From Bacteroides faecalis (lineage in GTDB: Bacteria; Bacteroidota; Bacteroidia; Bacteroidales; Bacteroidaceae), in contig NZ_BHWB01000027.1 in assembly GCF_003865075.1 (NCBI RefSeq), forward strand, positions 1 to 42,110: a stretch of 42,110 bases of DNA. Reading direction: 5' to 3'. Below the pieces are notes generated by a model. That model saw only the letters and a program-made list of their open reading frames with translations. It did no database searches and was not told the DNA's origin. Position numbers and translations under genes: made by a program. Each line of letters starts with the position of its first letter. The first letter of the stretch is position 1. Below, one piece after another: positions 26,004 through 35,234 of this stretch.

Positions 26004-26077
26004 TGGAGCGTATCGGACTCGAACCGATCACCTTAACACTGCCAGTGTTACGCTCTAGCCAGATGAGCTAACGCCCC
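26004..26077 (-). tRNA. tRNA-Ala (anticodon GGC)
   Basis: The minus strand folds into a full cloverleaf: acceptor GGGGCGT with ACGCTCC, D stem GCTC with GAGC, anticodon stem TAACA with TGTTA enclosing CTGGCAG (anticodon GGC, bases 26041-26043), and T arm ATCGG TTCGAGT CCGAT. The G3-U70 pair, the main alanine identity signal, is present. CCA is not encoded. It would read GCC and GCU/GCC codons. Confidence 0.97.
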
Positions 26078-26087
26078 TTCTATATCT

Positions 26088-26114
26088 AATGGTAACGTTT
26101 GTAAACGTACCATT
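26088..26114. other. Hairpin beside the tRNA gene
   Basis: AATGGTAACGTTT (26088-26100) pairs with AAACGTACCATT (26103-26114) with one bulged A and a two-base loop. On the plus strand it is followed by TTTT, so it may be a terminator; on the minus strand it is in the tRNA leader between promoter and tRNA. Confidence 0.5.
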
Positions 26115-26124
26115 TTTGTTCGCG

Positions 26125-26132
26125 CAAATATA
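26125..26132 (-). promoter_or_regulatory. tRNA-Ala -7 promoter element
   Basis: The minus strand reads TATATTTG, matching TAnnTTTG, 47 bases from the tRNA start. Confidence 0.6.
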
Positions 26133-26155
26133 ATGCAATATTCTGAAATAATTGC

Positions 26156-26163
26156 TATGTTTG
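26156..26163 (+). promoter_or_regulatory. DUF4286-ruvC -7 promoter element
   Basis: TATGTTTG matches TAnnTTTG, 26 bases before the DUF4286 gene start. Confidence 0.6.
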
Positions 26164-26189
26164 CGGAAATAATACTTTAAAGAAGAAAT

Positions 26190-26492
26190 ATGCTGATTTA
26201 TAATACAACTTTTCAGGTGGACGATGAAGTACATGATAATTTTCTGATTTGGATGAAGGAAAGCTATATTCCAGAAATAGAGAACCATGGAACATTGAAG
26301 TCACCGCGTATCTGCCGGATATTAAGTCATAGGGATGACGGAAGCGCCTATTCCTTGCAATGGGAAGTCGAAAATAGTAGTTTGTTGCATCGCTGGCATT
26401 TGGAACAGGGAGTGCGCTTAAACGAAGAACTGACGAAAATATTCAAAGACAAGGTGATTGGATTTCCGACATTGATGGAGGTGATAGAGTGA
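26190..26492 (+). CDS. DUF4286 protein
   Basis: Cytoplasmic protein of 100 residues with the pattern of DUF4286, a small ferredoxin-like-fold family of unknown function common in Bacteroidetes. It reads MLIYNTTFQVDDEVHDNFL, then WMKESYIPEIENHG, and ends in GFPTLMEVIE. Typical length is about 100. Its stop overlaps the ruvC start (GTGA, 4 bases), which points to translational coupling with the Holliday-junction resolvase, a frequent arrangement for this family in my recollection. No catalytic motif is visible and no role in recombination is established. Confidence 0.85.
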   Translation: MLIYNTTFQVDDEVHDNFLIWMKESYIPEIENHGTLKSPRICRILSHRDDGSAYSLQWEVENSSLLHRWHLEQGVRLNEELTKIFKDKVIGFPTLMEVIE

Positions 26493-27055
26493 TTCAACCG
26501 GTAATAGAAAAGATAATCCTGGGAATTGACCCCGGTACGACAATTATGGGCTACGGAGTTCTGCGAGTGAAAGGAACCAAACCCGAAATGATCGCGATGG
26601 GGATTATTGACTTGCGTAAATTTGGCAATCACTATTTGAAGCTTCGTCATATTCACGAACGGGTATTGAGCATTATCGAGAGCTATTTGCCTGATGAATT
26701 AGCCATAGAGGCACCGTTTTTTGGTAAGAATGTACAATCGATGTTGAAACTGGGACGTGCACAGGGGGTTGCAATGGCAGTAGCATTAAGCCGTGATATA
26801 CCTATTACCGAGTATGCTCCTTTGAAAATTAAGATGGCTATAACCGGAAACGGACAAGCATCAAAAGAGCAGGTAGCGGATATGTTACAGCGGATGTTGC
26901 ACTTTTCAAAAGATGATATGCCTACTTTTATGGATGCAACGGATGGATTGGCGGCAGCATATTGCCATTTCCTGCAAATGGGACGTCCGACGATGGAAAA
27001 AGGATATAGTGGTTGGAAGGATTTCATATCAAAGAATCCGGATCGGGTGAAATAG
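26489..27055 (+). CDS. ruvC: Holliday junction resolvase RuvC
   Basis: Cuts four-way junctions at the end of homologous recombination. The 188-residue protein begins with a GTG codon overlapping the preceding stop. The four metal-binding acidic residues are all present: Asp14 in LGIDPGT, Glu74 in LAIEAPFF, and Asp149 and Asp152 in DATDGLAAAYCH. Length is right for the family, with a slightly longer C-terminus than the E. coli protein. The ruvA and ruvB genes are not in the window. It ends 36 bases before the pullulanase gene, which may therefore be read from the same transcript. Confidence 0.96.
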   Translation: MIQPVIEKIILGIDPGTTIMGYGVLRVKGTKPEMIAMGIIDLRKFGNHYLKLRHIHERVLSIIESYLPDELAIEAPFFGKNVQSMLKLGRAQGVAMAVALSRDIPITEYAPLKIKMAITGNGQASKEQVADMLQRMLHFSKDDMPTFMDATDGLAAAYCHFLQMGRPTMEKGYSGWKDFISKNPDRVK

Positions 27056-27091
27056 AATATATAGATCGAAAAGTCGTAATCATGGGGAAAG

Positions 27092-29098
27092 ATGAAAGTA
27101 AGTACAAATTATTTAGCAATATTTGGAGTAACTACAGTGGCAACAGTGATGAGTTGTTCTTCCGTGAAAAAAGAATATACTTCTTTTGAATTGTATCCGG
27201 TTCGTACCGGTAGCTTGGTCGAAATGGAATATACACCGGGGGCAACTAATTTTATGCTTTGGTCGCCGACGGCAGACGAAGTGCGTCTAATGCTTTATGA
27301 TGCCAGTGAAGGTGGACATGCTTACGAAACCGTTAAGATGCAGCCGGGTGAAGATGGTACTTGGACGGCGACAGTAAATGAAGACTTACTTGGAAAGTTC
27401 TATACTTTTAATGCTAAGATCAATGATAAATGGCAGGGAGATACTCCGGGAATAAACGCACGTGCTGTCGGTGTCAATGGTAAACGTGCTGCTATTATTA
27501 ATTGGAATTCGACGAATCCGGAAGGTTGGGAGAATGACCGGCGCCCTCCTTTAAAGTCACCGGCAGATATCATCATTTATGAAATGCACCATCGTGACTT
27601 TTCGGTAGATTCCACTTCCGGTGTGCGGAATAAAGGAAAATATCTGGCTTTGACAGAACATGGAACAACAAACCCTGATAAATTGCTGACAGGTATCGAT
27701 CATTTGATTGAGTTAGGAGTGACTCATGTTCATTTGCTTCCTTCATTTGATTATGCCTCTGTAGACGAGACAAAGCTTGACGAAAACCGTTATAACTGGG
27801 GCTATGATCCGCAGAATTACAATGTGCCCGACGGCTCTTATTCAACTGATCCGTATAAACCTGATACCCGTATTCGGGAGTTTAAACAGATGGTGCAGGC
27901 ATTGCATAAAGCGGGTATTCGTGTGATTATGGATATGGTGTATAATCACACTTTTAATACGGGAGGTAGTAATTTTGAACGCACTGTCCCCGGATATTTC
28001 TATCGGCAGAAAGCAGATGGAACATGGGCTGACGGATCTGGTTGTGGAAACGAGACGGCAAGCGAACGTCCAATGATGCGTAAGTTCATGATAGAGTCGA
28101 TACTTTATTGGGCAAAGGAATATCATATTGATGGTTTCCGGTTCGACCTGATGGGAGTTCATGATATAGAAACAATGAATGCGATCCGAGAAGCTGTGAA
28201 TACGGTGGACCCTACCATTTGCCTGTATGGTGAAGGATGGGCTGCACAATCTCCTCAATATCCGGCAGATTCATTGGCAATGAAGGCCAATATGTTCCAA
28301 ATGCCGGGAATTGCAGCTTTTTCGGATGAACTGCGCGATGGAATATGCGGACCTGTAAGTGTGAAACATAAAGGTGCATTTCTAGCCGGTATTCCGGGTG
28401 GAGAAATGAGCCTGAAATTTGGTATCGTAGGAGCAATCAAACATCCGCAGATACATTATGATTCGGTAAACTATAGTCGTAAGTCATGGGCGGAACAACC
28501 TACGCAAATGATCAGTTATGTCTCTTGCCATGATGGATTGTGTCTGGTAGACCGTTTGAAAGCAAGTATGCCCGGAATTACTCCCGAACAATTGGCCCGT
28601 CTTGATAAATTGGCTCAAACAGTCGTTTTCACATCTCAGGGTATTCCTTTTATTTATGCAGGAGAAGAAATCATGCGTGATAAACAAGGAGTGGACAATA
28701 GCTATAAAAGTCCCGATGCTGTGAATGCCATTGACTGGAGACGTAAAACAACAAACGGAGATGTTTTTATGTATTATAAGCGTCTGATTGATCTTCGTAA
28801 GTCTCATCCGGCTTTCCGTATGGGAGATGCGGAGATGGTCCGGAAGCATCTTGAATTCCTTCCGGTCGAAGGAAATAACCTGGTCGCTTTTTGTCTGAAA
28901 GATCATGCGAATGGAGACAGTTGGGGAGATATAATTGTTGCATTTAACTCTCGTACCACTCCTGCAAGGTTGGTAGTACCTGCAGGAAAATACACAATAG
29001 TATGTAGGGATGATGTGATCGATGTTCGCGGATTAGGGATCCAAACCGGATCGGAAGTCATCATTCCAGCTCAATCTGCGTTGATAATGTATAAATAA
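27092..29098 (+). CDS. pulA: Type I pullulanase (GH13/CBM48), lipoprotein
   Basis: Hydrolyses alpha-1,6 links in pullulan, starch and glycogen branches. The 668-residue protein has a lipoprotein signal (MSCSS, Cys22), then a CBM48-like beta-sandwich (about 45-135) with FMLWSPTADEVRL. The pullulanase signature YNWGYDPQNY follows, then the GH13 regions: DMVYNHTF, DGFRFDLMG with nucleophile Asp352, YGEGWA with acid/base Glu381, and SYVSCHDG. All catalytic residues are there. It sits 36 bases after ruvC and is not linked to SusC/SusD genes. The lipid anchor puts it outside the cytoplasm, so glycogen or starch in the periplasm or at the surface is the likely substrate. Confidence 0.92.
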   Translation: MKVSTNYLAIFGVTTVATVMSCSSVKKEYTSFELYPVRTGSLVEMEYTPGATNFMLWSPTADEVRLMLYDASEGGHAYETVKMQPGEDGTWTATVNEDLLGKFYTFNAKINDKWQGDTPGINARAVGVNGKRAAIINWNSTNPEGWENDRRPPLKSPADIIIYEMHHRDFSVDSTSGVRNKGKYLALTEHGTTNPDKLLTGIDHLIELGVTHVHLLPSFDYASVDETKLDENRYNWGYDPQNYNVPDGSYSTDPYKPDTRIREFKQMVQALHKAGIRVIMDMVYNHTFNTGGSNFERTVPGYFYRQKADGTWADGSGCGNETASERPMMRKFMIESILYWAKEYHIDGFRFDLMGVHDIETMNAIREAVNTVDPTICLYGEGWAAQSPQYPADSLAMKANMFQMPGIAAFSDELRDGICGPVSVKHKGAFLAGIPGGEMSLKFGIVGAIKHPQIHYDSVNYSRKSWAEQPTQMISYVSCHDGLCLVDRLKASMPGITPEQLARLDKLAQTVVFTSQGIPFIYAGEEIMRDKQGVDNSYKSPDAVNAIDWRRKTTNGDVFMYYKRLIDLRKSHPAFRMGDAEMVRKHLEFLPVEGNNLVAFCLKDHANGDSWGDIIVAFNSRTTPARLVVPAGKYTIVCRDDVIDVRGLGIQTGSEVIIPAQSALIMYK

Positions 29099-29152
29099 AG
29101 CTTGTAATTAATCAAATTGTTCATGAAATCTCTCATTCTGTTGTAAAATAGT

Positions 29153-29160
29153 TACCTTTG
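29153..29160 (+). promoter_or_regulatory. -7 element of the twin-ATPase gene
   Basis: TACCTTTG matches TAnnTTTG, 31 bases before the start codon. Confidence 0.6.
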
Positions 29161-29191
29161 TGCCCGATTATTAAAACAGGATAAAGGTATT

Positions 29192-30646
29192 ATGAAGCAA
29201 AATACATTTAGCATAGTGGGTGGGGTAGCACGTAATCCGCTAGTGCGTTTGGCACAACCTGCCACAGTCGATATTGTCGCAGACGAGCATATAGCTATTG
29301 TGGGTCCTAACGGTGGGGGCAAAAGTCTTTTTGTTGATACATTGACAGGTAAATATCCATTGCGTGAGGGTACTCTGAAATACGATTTCTCCCCTTCGGC
29401 AACTCAGACTGTTTATGACAATGTAAAGTATATAGCTTTTCGTGATACCTATGGGGCTGCTGATGCCAATTATTACTATCAACAACGGTGGAATGCTCAT
29501 GATCAGGACGAAGCTCCTGCAGTAAATGAGATGCTGGGAGAAATCAAGGATGAGCAGTTGAAACAGGAACTTTTTGAGCTTTTCCGTATCGAGCCAATGC
29601 TTGAAAAGAAAATAATCCTTCTTTCAAGCGGTGAGCTAAGAAAATTTCAATTAACAAAAACTCTTCTGACAGCTCCTCGTGTATTGATTATGGATAATCC
29701 ATTTATTGGTTTGGATGCACCTACCCGCGAACTTCTTTTTTCTTTGCTCGACCGTTTGACAAAGATGTCTTCCGTTCAAATTATTCTGGTGCTTTCTATG
29801 TTGGACGATATCCCTTCTTTTATCACTCACGTGATTCCTGTTGATAAAAAGATAGTATTTCCAAAAATGGAAAGAGAAGCTTATCTCGAGGCTTTTCGTA
29901 CCAGGGACGTGCCTGTATCTTTTGACGAATTACAGCAAAGTATTCTTGATTTACCTTATGATGGGAATAACTATGACTCTGACGAAGTAGTGAAGCTTAA
30001 CAAAGTCAGTATCCGTTATGGCGACCGTACGATTTTGAAAGAACTTGATTGGACTGTTTGTCGTGGCGAGAAATGGGCTTTGAGCGGTGAGAATGGTGCG
30101 GGTAAGTCTACTTTGCTTAGTTTGGTTTGTGCTGATAATCCTCAATCGTATGCTTGTGACATCAGTTTGTTTGGCCGGAAAAGAGGTACCGGAGAAAGTA
30201 TTTGGGAGATAAAGAAACATATCGGATATGTGAGTCCTGAAATGCATCGTGCTTATCTTAAAAATCTGCCCGTTATTGAGATTGTAGCCAGCGGTTTGCA
30301 TGATAGCATCGGTTTGTATAAACGTCCGCAACCTGAGCAGATGTCTATCTGTGAGTGGTGGATGAATGTATTCGGTATTGCAGAACTGAAAGACAGACCT
30401 TTCCTGCAACTTTCCAGTGGCGAACAACGATTGGCCCTATTGGCACGTGCTTTTGTGAAGGATCCGGAATTGTTAATTTTAGATGAACCTCTTCATGGAT
30501 TAGACACATATAATAGGCGTCGTGTGAGAAAGATTATCGAAGCTTTTTGTCGTCGTAGAGATAAAACGATGATTATGGTGACTCATTATGAATCTGAATT
30601 ACCTAATACGATCACTAACCGTATTTTCTTAAAAAGAAATAGATAA
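29192..30646 (+). CDS. ModF-like twin ATP-binding ABC protein
   Basis: Soluble protein of 484 residues with two ABC-ATPase domains in one chain, like ModF/PhrA, which are linked to molybdate genes in other bacteria. Domain one (about 1-220) has Walker A GPNGGGKS, signature LSSGELRKF and Walker B VLIMDNPFIGLD. Domain two (about 260-484) has Walker A GENGAGKSTL, signature LSSGEQRLAL and Walker B LLILDEPLHGLD. No membrane permease is encoded nearby, so it is likely a non-transport or trans-acting ABC protein. The first Walker B ends in Asn (LIMDNP) rather than the catalytic Glu seen in domain two (LILDEP), so only the second site may be fully active. Confidence 0.85.
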   Translation: MKQNTFSIVGGVARNPLVRLAQPATVDIVADEHIAIVGPNGGGKSLFVDTLTGKYPLREGTLKYDFSPSATQTVYDNVKYIAFRDTYGAADANYYYQQRWNAHDQDEAPAVNEMLGEIKDEQLKQELFELFRIEPMLEKKIILLSSGELRKFQLTKTLLTAPRVLIMDNPFIGLDAPTRELLFSLLDRLTKMSSVQIILVLSMLDDIPSFITHVIPVDKKIVFPKMEREAYLEAFRTRDVPVSFDELQQSILDLPYDGNNYDSDEVVKLNKVSIRYGDRTILKELDWTVCRGEKWALSGENGAGKSTLLSLVCADNPQSYACDISLFGRKRGTGESIWEIKKHIGYVSPEMHRAYLKNLPVIEIVASGLHDSIGLYKRPQPEQMSICEWWMNVFGIAELKDRPFLQLSSGEQRLALLARAFVKDPELLILDEPLHGLDTYNRRRVRKIIEAFCRRRDKTMIMVTHYESELPNTITNRIFLKRNR

Positions 30647-30739
30647 GAATTTCTATTTCCTTTTCTACTCGAAGATGATGTAATCATATTTTTTATTCTT
30701 TTTTCTTGATGCAAACTATAAAGTATAAATAAAAAGTTA

Positions 30740-30747
30740 TATATTTG
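30740..30747 (+). promoter_or_regulatory. GH92 -7 promoter element
   Basis: TATATTTG matches TAnnTTTG, 61 bases before the ATG at 30809. It supports the downstream ATG rather than the upstream TTG at 30770. Confidence 0.55.
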
Positions 30748-30808
30748 AGTTTTCATTAGTAGATATAGATTGAAACAACACACATTGCTCATTTATTATT
30801 TTTTTGAC

Positions 30809-32953
30809 ATGAAAAAGCACATCTTTTTTTTAATACTCTCAGTTTTGATCGTAGGCTGTAAGCCAACTGAACAATTAACAAAGTATGTAAATCCCTTTTT
30901 AGGAACCGCTACTCTTTGGGAACCGGAAGATTTGGGGTATGTTCGTAAAATGAAACAACGTACTTGGGGCGCTGAAGTATTTCCCGGAGCGTCGTTGCCT
31001 AATGCAATGGTGCAGTTAAGCCCTATAACCCAATTCCGTAGTGGAGCCGGATATCAATACGAAGATACAGTAATCTACGGATTCTCTCATACCAACAAAG
31101 GACATTGGAACCTGTTACATGTCCCTTTGTTGCCTGTAACCGGTGAAATCTCTCCGAGTGATTACTGTTCCGGATACAGTCATCGGAACGAATCGGCACA
31201 TCCGGGTTATTACCAAGTGTTTCTTGAAAGATATAATGTCAATGCCGAACTTACTTCTACGCTGCGCTGTGCTTACCATAAATATACCTTCCGGAAAGAA
31301 GATGATAAAAAACTGGTAGCCGATATGATGCGGTCGAATAATCGGATTAGCGATTGGAGCATTCAAAAGGTGGATGAGAATACTTTTACGGGTTCTCAGA
31401 ATGGCGAAGGAAGAATATACTTCTATGCAATTTCAAATTACAAAATAAAAGACATAGAACAGGTAAAAGATGATAATCATGAAGTGTCTCTGGTTAATTT
31501 CTTAGACAGTAAAGATTCGAATCCGTTGGAACTCAAAATCGGTTTTTCCTTTGTAAGCATAGAAAATGCGAAGTTGAATCTGGAAAAGGAGATGATGGAC
31601 AAATCGTTTGCTCAGGTTCGTGAGGAGGCTGATCATATCTGGGAAAAACAACTATCAAAAATAATCGTAAAAGGCGGCAGTGAACGTGAAAAAGGAATAT
31701 TCTACTCCTGCCTGTATCGCTCATTCTTGTGGCCTGTGCTACGAAGCGATGTGAATGGGGAATATACGGATGCTAAAGGAGAAGTGGTAAATGGCGGATT
31801 CAATAATTATACGGATCCATCTTTCTGGGATGACTATCGTAACAAATTGGTACTGCTGGAAATGTTATCACCTGATGTGACAGTAGATATTATTCGCTCT
31901 ATCACTGATCGGGGAGAAAAAAGAAATGGTTATATGCCTACCTTCTTTCATGGCGACCATGCTTCGGCTTTTGTTGCCGGAAGCTACTTGCGTGGACTTC
32001 GCGGATTTGATCCCCAGGCCGCTTACCGGCTTCTGTTGAAAAATGCCACTATTCCCGGTCGCGGAGGCAGACCGTATTTGGACGAATATATCCGCCAGGG
32101 CTGGATTGCAGAAAAAGACACAACGAATGTTCCTACTTGGGATGAGTATAAAGCTGCCGTAACGAAAACTGTGGAATATGCTTATGATGATTATGCTACT
32201 GCATTATTGGCTAAAGAACTGGGTGATGACGCTAATTATAAACTCTTGATGAAACGTTCCGAAAACTATAAAAATCTGTTTGATCCCAGTACTGGTTTCT
32301 GGAGAGGGCGTATTGCCAATGGAGAATGGATTAAAGATTTTGATCCCTATTATCCTTATTATGCTTATATGTACCGGGAGGCTAATGCCTGGCAATCTTT
32401 ATTCTTTGCCCCTCATGATCCGGAAGGAATGATTGCTCTCTATCCTAGTAAGCAGGCTGTGGAAATGAAACTTGATTCTCTGTTCTCCGAACCTTGGAGA
32501 GGATATGAAGCACACAACATGACAGGATTTATTGGAAATTATTGTCATGGTAATCAACCTGACCACAGTGTACCATATACCTATTACTTCATTGACAAGC
32601 AAGAAAAAGCGCAATGCGTGCTTGACAGTATTATGGATCGCTTCTATGATATGGGAGCTGATAAATTGGCTTATTCAGGTATGGATGACGCCGGAGAAAT
32701 GTCATCCTGGTATGTATTCAATGCTATCGGACTTTACACCTACTCACCTGCTGATCCGGAATACATAATGACCGTTCCTTTATTTGATGAGATAGTATTT
32801 ACTTTGGGTGACGGCACTCAGTTTAAAATTCGTAAAGATGGAAAAGGGAAGAAGATTACCAATATTACTTATGGCGGCAAAAAGATAGATGGATGGTTCA
32901 TCTCGCATGATCTGCTCAAAGAAGGAAAAGAGTTGGTTATACGAACGGAATAA
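30809..32953 (+). CDS. GH92 alpha-mannosidase lipoprotein
   Basis: Calcium-dependent exo-alpha-mannosidase acting on host N-glycans or yeast mannan. I choose the ATG at 30809 because it gives a clean lipoprotein signal (MKKHIFFLILSVLIVGC, lipobox Cys17); the in-frame TTG at 30770 has no support. Of the 714 residues, the N-terminal beta-sandwich begins YVNPFLGTATLWEPEDLG and the catalytic barrel contains FWDDYRNKLVLLEML, HGDHASAFVAGSY, and the GH92 block GMDDAGEMSSWYVFNAIGLY with the acidic catalytic residues. The linkage (1,2, 1,3, 1,4 or 1,6) cannot be read. Position beside an S41 protease could suit glycoprotein breakdown, but this is inference. Confidence 0.93.
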   Translation: MKKHIFFLILSVLIVGCKPTEQLTKYVNPFLGTATLWEPEDLGYVRKMKQRTWGAEVFPGASLPNAMVQLSPITQFRSGAGYQYEDTVIYGFSHTNKGHWNLLHVPLLPVTGEISPSDYCSGYSHRNESAHPGYYQVFLERYNVNAELTSTLRCAYHKYTFRKEDDKKLVADMMRSNNRISDWSIQKVDENTFTGSQNGEGRIYFYAISNYKIKDIEQVKDDNHEVSLVNFLDSKDSNPLELKIGFSFVSIENAKLNLEKEMMDKSFAQVREEADHIWEKQLSKIIVKGGSEREKGIFYSCLYRSFLWPVLRSDVNGEYTDAKGEVVNGGFNNYTDPSFWDDYRNKLVLLEMLSPDVTVDIIRSITDRGEKRNGYMPTFFHGDHASAFVAGSYLRGLRGFDPQAAYRLLLKNATIPGRGGRPYLDEYIRQGWIAEKDTTNVPTWDEYKAAVTKTVEYAYDDYATALLAKELGDDANYKLLMKRSENYKNLFDPSTGFWRGRIANGEWIKDFDPYYPYYAYMYREANAWQSLFFAPHDPEGMIALYPSKQAVEMKLDSLFSEPWRGYEAHNMTGFIGNYCHGNQPDHSVPYTYYFIDKQEKAQCVLDSIMDRFYDMGADKLAYSGMDDAGEMSSWYVFNAIGLYTYSPADPEYIMTVPLFDEIVFTLGDGTQFKIRKDGKGKKITNITYGGKKIDGWFISHDLLKEGKELVIRTE

Positions 32954-33022
32954 GAATGTTTTGTAGTGAATTGATTCCTATGATCTGATTTTTGGTGTAC
33001 AGAGATATTTAATACATCGATT

Positions 33023-35227
33023 ATGAAAAACAAACTACTTTATTTATTATCATTTTTAGTCATCACCTTTGCTGCACAAGGACAAACACAACAGGGCAAA
33101 AAAGGATTTCTATCTTTTGATGACGCACAGATTCATACGCTTTCCGACCCTGGCTTGCAGAGATTTAAAATGGCATGGGCCAGTGATGATTCGGAAACAC
33201 AAGTTGATTCGCAAACTTTATATGGCAATCAACCTTCCTTGTTCGTCCGGTCGTCACAGGGAAAAGGTGTCAAGGTGCAGTTTCATTTTTCAAACCGGGA
33301 CATCGTGGGGAAGACAGTTGTTTTTAGCGGTAAATATAAATGTGCCCAGGCACGTAATGCCAAGGTCCGTTTTGCAATCGGACTCGACACTTTCCTAAAC
33401 ACTTTCGAAAATGAGAGTACTGAAGTAGAGTGTAATGGAGACCAAGATTGGAAAAGTTTTTCAGTGGAAATGCCACTTACACGTACATCGTTCTTTTTTT
33501 TCCGCTTAATGACGTCAGGCGATATGAAACTCTGGCTTAGCGACTGTCAGGTGTTGATAGACGGACAATCGCTTGACATATTGGTGGACCCTTCTGCCGA
33601 AGTGGACAAGGATACGGAATTTATGCGTGACTCTCGCGTGGCTCTTACCGAACCTATACAGCAAGTAATGGAGAATCTGGTTGTATTAGGTAAGGTATGG
33701 GGATTTCTTAAATATTATCATCCTCAGGTAGTGATTGGAAAGTATAATTGGGACTTTGAACTATTCAGGGTATTGCCTGAGATTGCACGTGCTCAGAATA
33801 AAGAGGAGCGCAATCGTGCTTTGAGTAAATGGATAGACAAGTATGGCGGGATTACAGAAACCGAAGATTATACAGTGAAAGATTCTACCCAATATCACAG
33901 GTTTGCTTATTTGCAGTGGTTGGAAGATCCTATGCTTTTCGATACAGACCTGTCGGATAAACTGGTAAAGATAAAGAATGCCAAACGTAATGGCGTACTT
34001 AATTACTATCTTCCTCCTTTGGCTTGGAAAGAGGAAGTAGAGTTCCGCAGAGAGAAAGTTTATCCAGGGATAAGTTGGAAAGATCAGGGATTTCGTCTTC
34101 TCACACTTTACCGGTTATGGAATGCTGTCGAATATGGTTTTCCATACGTCAATCTTACAGATCACCCTTGGTCTACGCTTTTGGAAAAATATCTTCCGGA
34201 ATTTTATAATCCGGTTTCCGGAAGTGAATTGTATCTTTCTATACAAAAATTGTTGGCAGAGATCAATGATTCGCATGGAACGTATGAACTTCCGGTCAAA
34301 GGTTCCAGAATGCGTGGGCTTCCTTTGGGGATAACATTAACTGCGGATGGTAACTATGCAGTAGAATCTACCCATTTGAAGGAAATAGATAGGGGAGCCG
34401 TTATCAAAGCTGTAAACGACAAGTCTGTTCAAGAGCTTATCGAGGAATTCCGTCCAATCATAGCCTCTTCGAATGAAAACACTTTAAAAAGAGACGTGGC
34501 TCGTAGAATGTTTTTAACTAAAGAAGAGGAAGAAACTGTTACTGTAAAAGAGGGGAAAAGGACTTCTAAAAGGAAAGTGCATACTCAAGTTTATACTATG
34601 CCCGAAGCAGTGGGACGAAAAATGCCTGAGGAGTATGATTTGGATTCGAAAGATATTATTTATATCAATGTTGCACAAATAAGTGCGGACAGATTGAATG
34701 AACTAATGTCTGCTCGTATAAATTCAAAAGGGCTTATACTAGATATGCGGCAATATCCGCAACTATATACCAAGGATATCCTTGAGAAATATCTGTATCC
34801 TAAACCGGTTCCATATATGTGGTTCTCTATGAATTCAAAAAAATATCCAGGCAATTACTTTCTGGATATAAAGGGAAATGTCGGTCCGAAAGAGAATCCC
34901 GGTTATTTTAAAGGAAAGATTGCTATTTTAGTCAATGAAGGGACGCAGAGTTTCGGAGAATTATCTTCCATTGCTTATCGGGCAGCTCCACGCAGTGCAG
35001 TTATCGGGACTCAAACAGCCGGAGCAAATGGACATATCGGTTACTTTTTTCTTCCTTACGGAATAAAAATCAATTATACAATGGCCGGTGCCTTCTATCC
35101 CGATTGGGGAATGAATCAACGTGTTGGAGTGAAAATTGATATTCCTGTGGAACAGACAGTAAAAGATGTGAAGTATGGAGAAGATGCGTGGATTAAAAAG
35201 GCGATAGAGTATATAGAAGGAGAATAA
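33023..35227 (+). CDS. Secreted S41-family peptidase, tricorn-like
   Basis: A 734-residue secreted protein with a signal peptide ending near AAQGQ (21). Residues about 30-185 look like a jelly-roll, carbohydrate-binding-like sandwich. A helical part follows (about 205-400). The S41 protease core comes last: NDSHGTYEL (Ser417-His418, the tricorn-like His site), a PDZ-like stretch around GAVIKAVNDKSVQEL, and NEGTQSFGELSS with nucleophile Ser643, then GTQTAGANG. No Lys stands 25 residues after Ser643, so the Ser-Lys dyad of CtpA is not used and a tricorn-type His mechanism is more likely. It begins 69 bases after GH92 and may be cotranscribed. The substrate is unknown. Confidence 0.8.
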   Translation: MKNKLLYLLSFLVITFAAQGQTQQGKKGFLSFDDAQIHTLSDPGLQRFKMAWASDDSETQVDSQTLYGNQPSLFVRSSQGKGVKVQFHFSNRDIVGKTVVFSGKYKCAQARNAKVRFAIGLDTFLNTFENESTEVECNGDQDWKSFSVEMPLTRTSFFFFRLMTSGDMKLWLSDCQVLIDGQSLDILVDPSAEVDKDTEFMRDSRVALTEPIQQVMENLVVLGKVWGFLKYYHPQVVIGKYNWDFELFRVLPEIARAQNKEERNRALSKWIDKYGGITETEDYTVKDSTQYHRFAYLQWLEDPMLFDTDLSDKLVKIKNAKRNGVLNYYLPPLAWKEEVEFRREKVYPGISWKDQGFRLLTLYRLWNAVEYGFPYVNLTDHPWSTLLEKYLPEFYNPVSGSELYLSIQKLLAEINDSHGTYELPVKGSRMRGLPLGITLTADGNYAVESTHLKEIDRGAVIKAVNDKSVQELIEEFRPIIASSNENTLKRDVARRMFLTKEEEETVTVKEGKRTSKRKVHTQVYTMPEAVGRKMPEEYDLDSKDIIYINVAQISADRLNELMSARINSKGLILDMRQYPQLYTKDILEKYLYPKPVPYMWFSMNSKKYPGNYFLDIKGNVGPKENPGYFKGKIAILVNEGTQSFGELSSIAYRAAPRSAVIGTQTAGANGHIGYFFLPYGIKINYTMAGAFYPDWGMNQRVGVKIDIPVEQTVKDVKYGEDAWIKKAIEYIEGE

Positions 35228-35234
35228 CGTATGA

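Noticed and set aside
28484..28906. 140-residue minus-strand frame
   Set aside because: Shadow of the pullulanase gene, whose catalytic motifs are intact on the other strand.
29951..30427. 158-residue minus-strand frame
   Set aside because: Lies wholly inside the second ATPase domain of the ModF-like gene; no independent support.
30770..30808. Upstream TTG start for the GH92 gene
   Set aside because: It would bury the lipoprotein signal behind 13 extra residues; the ATG at 30809 gives a normal signal.
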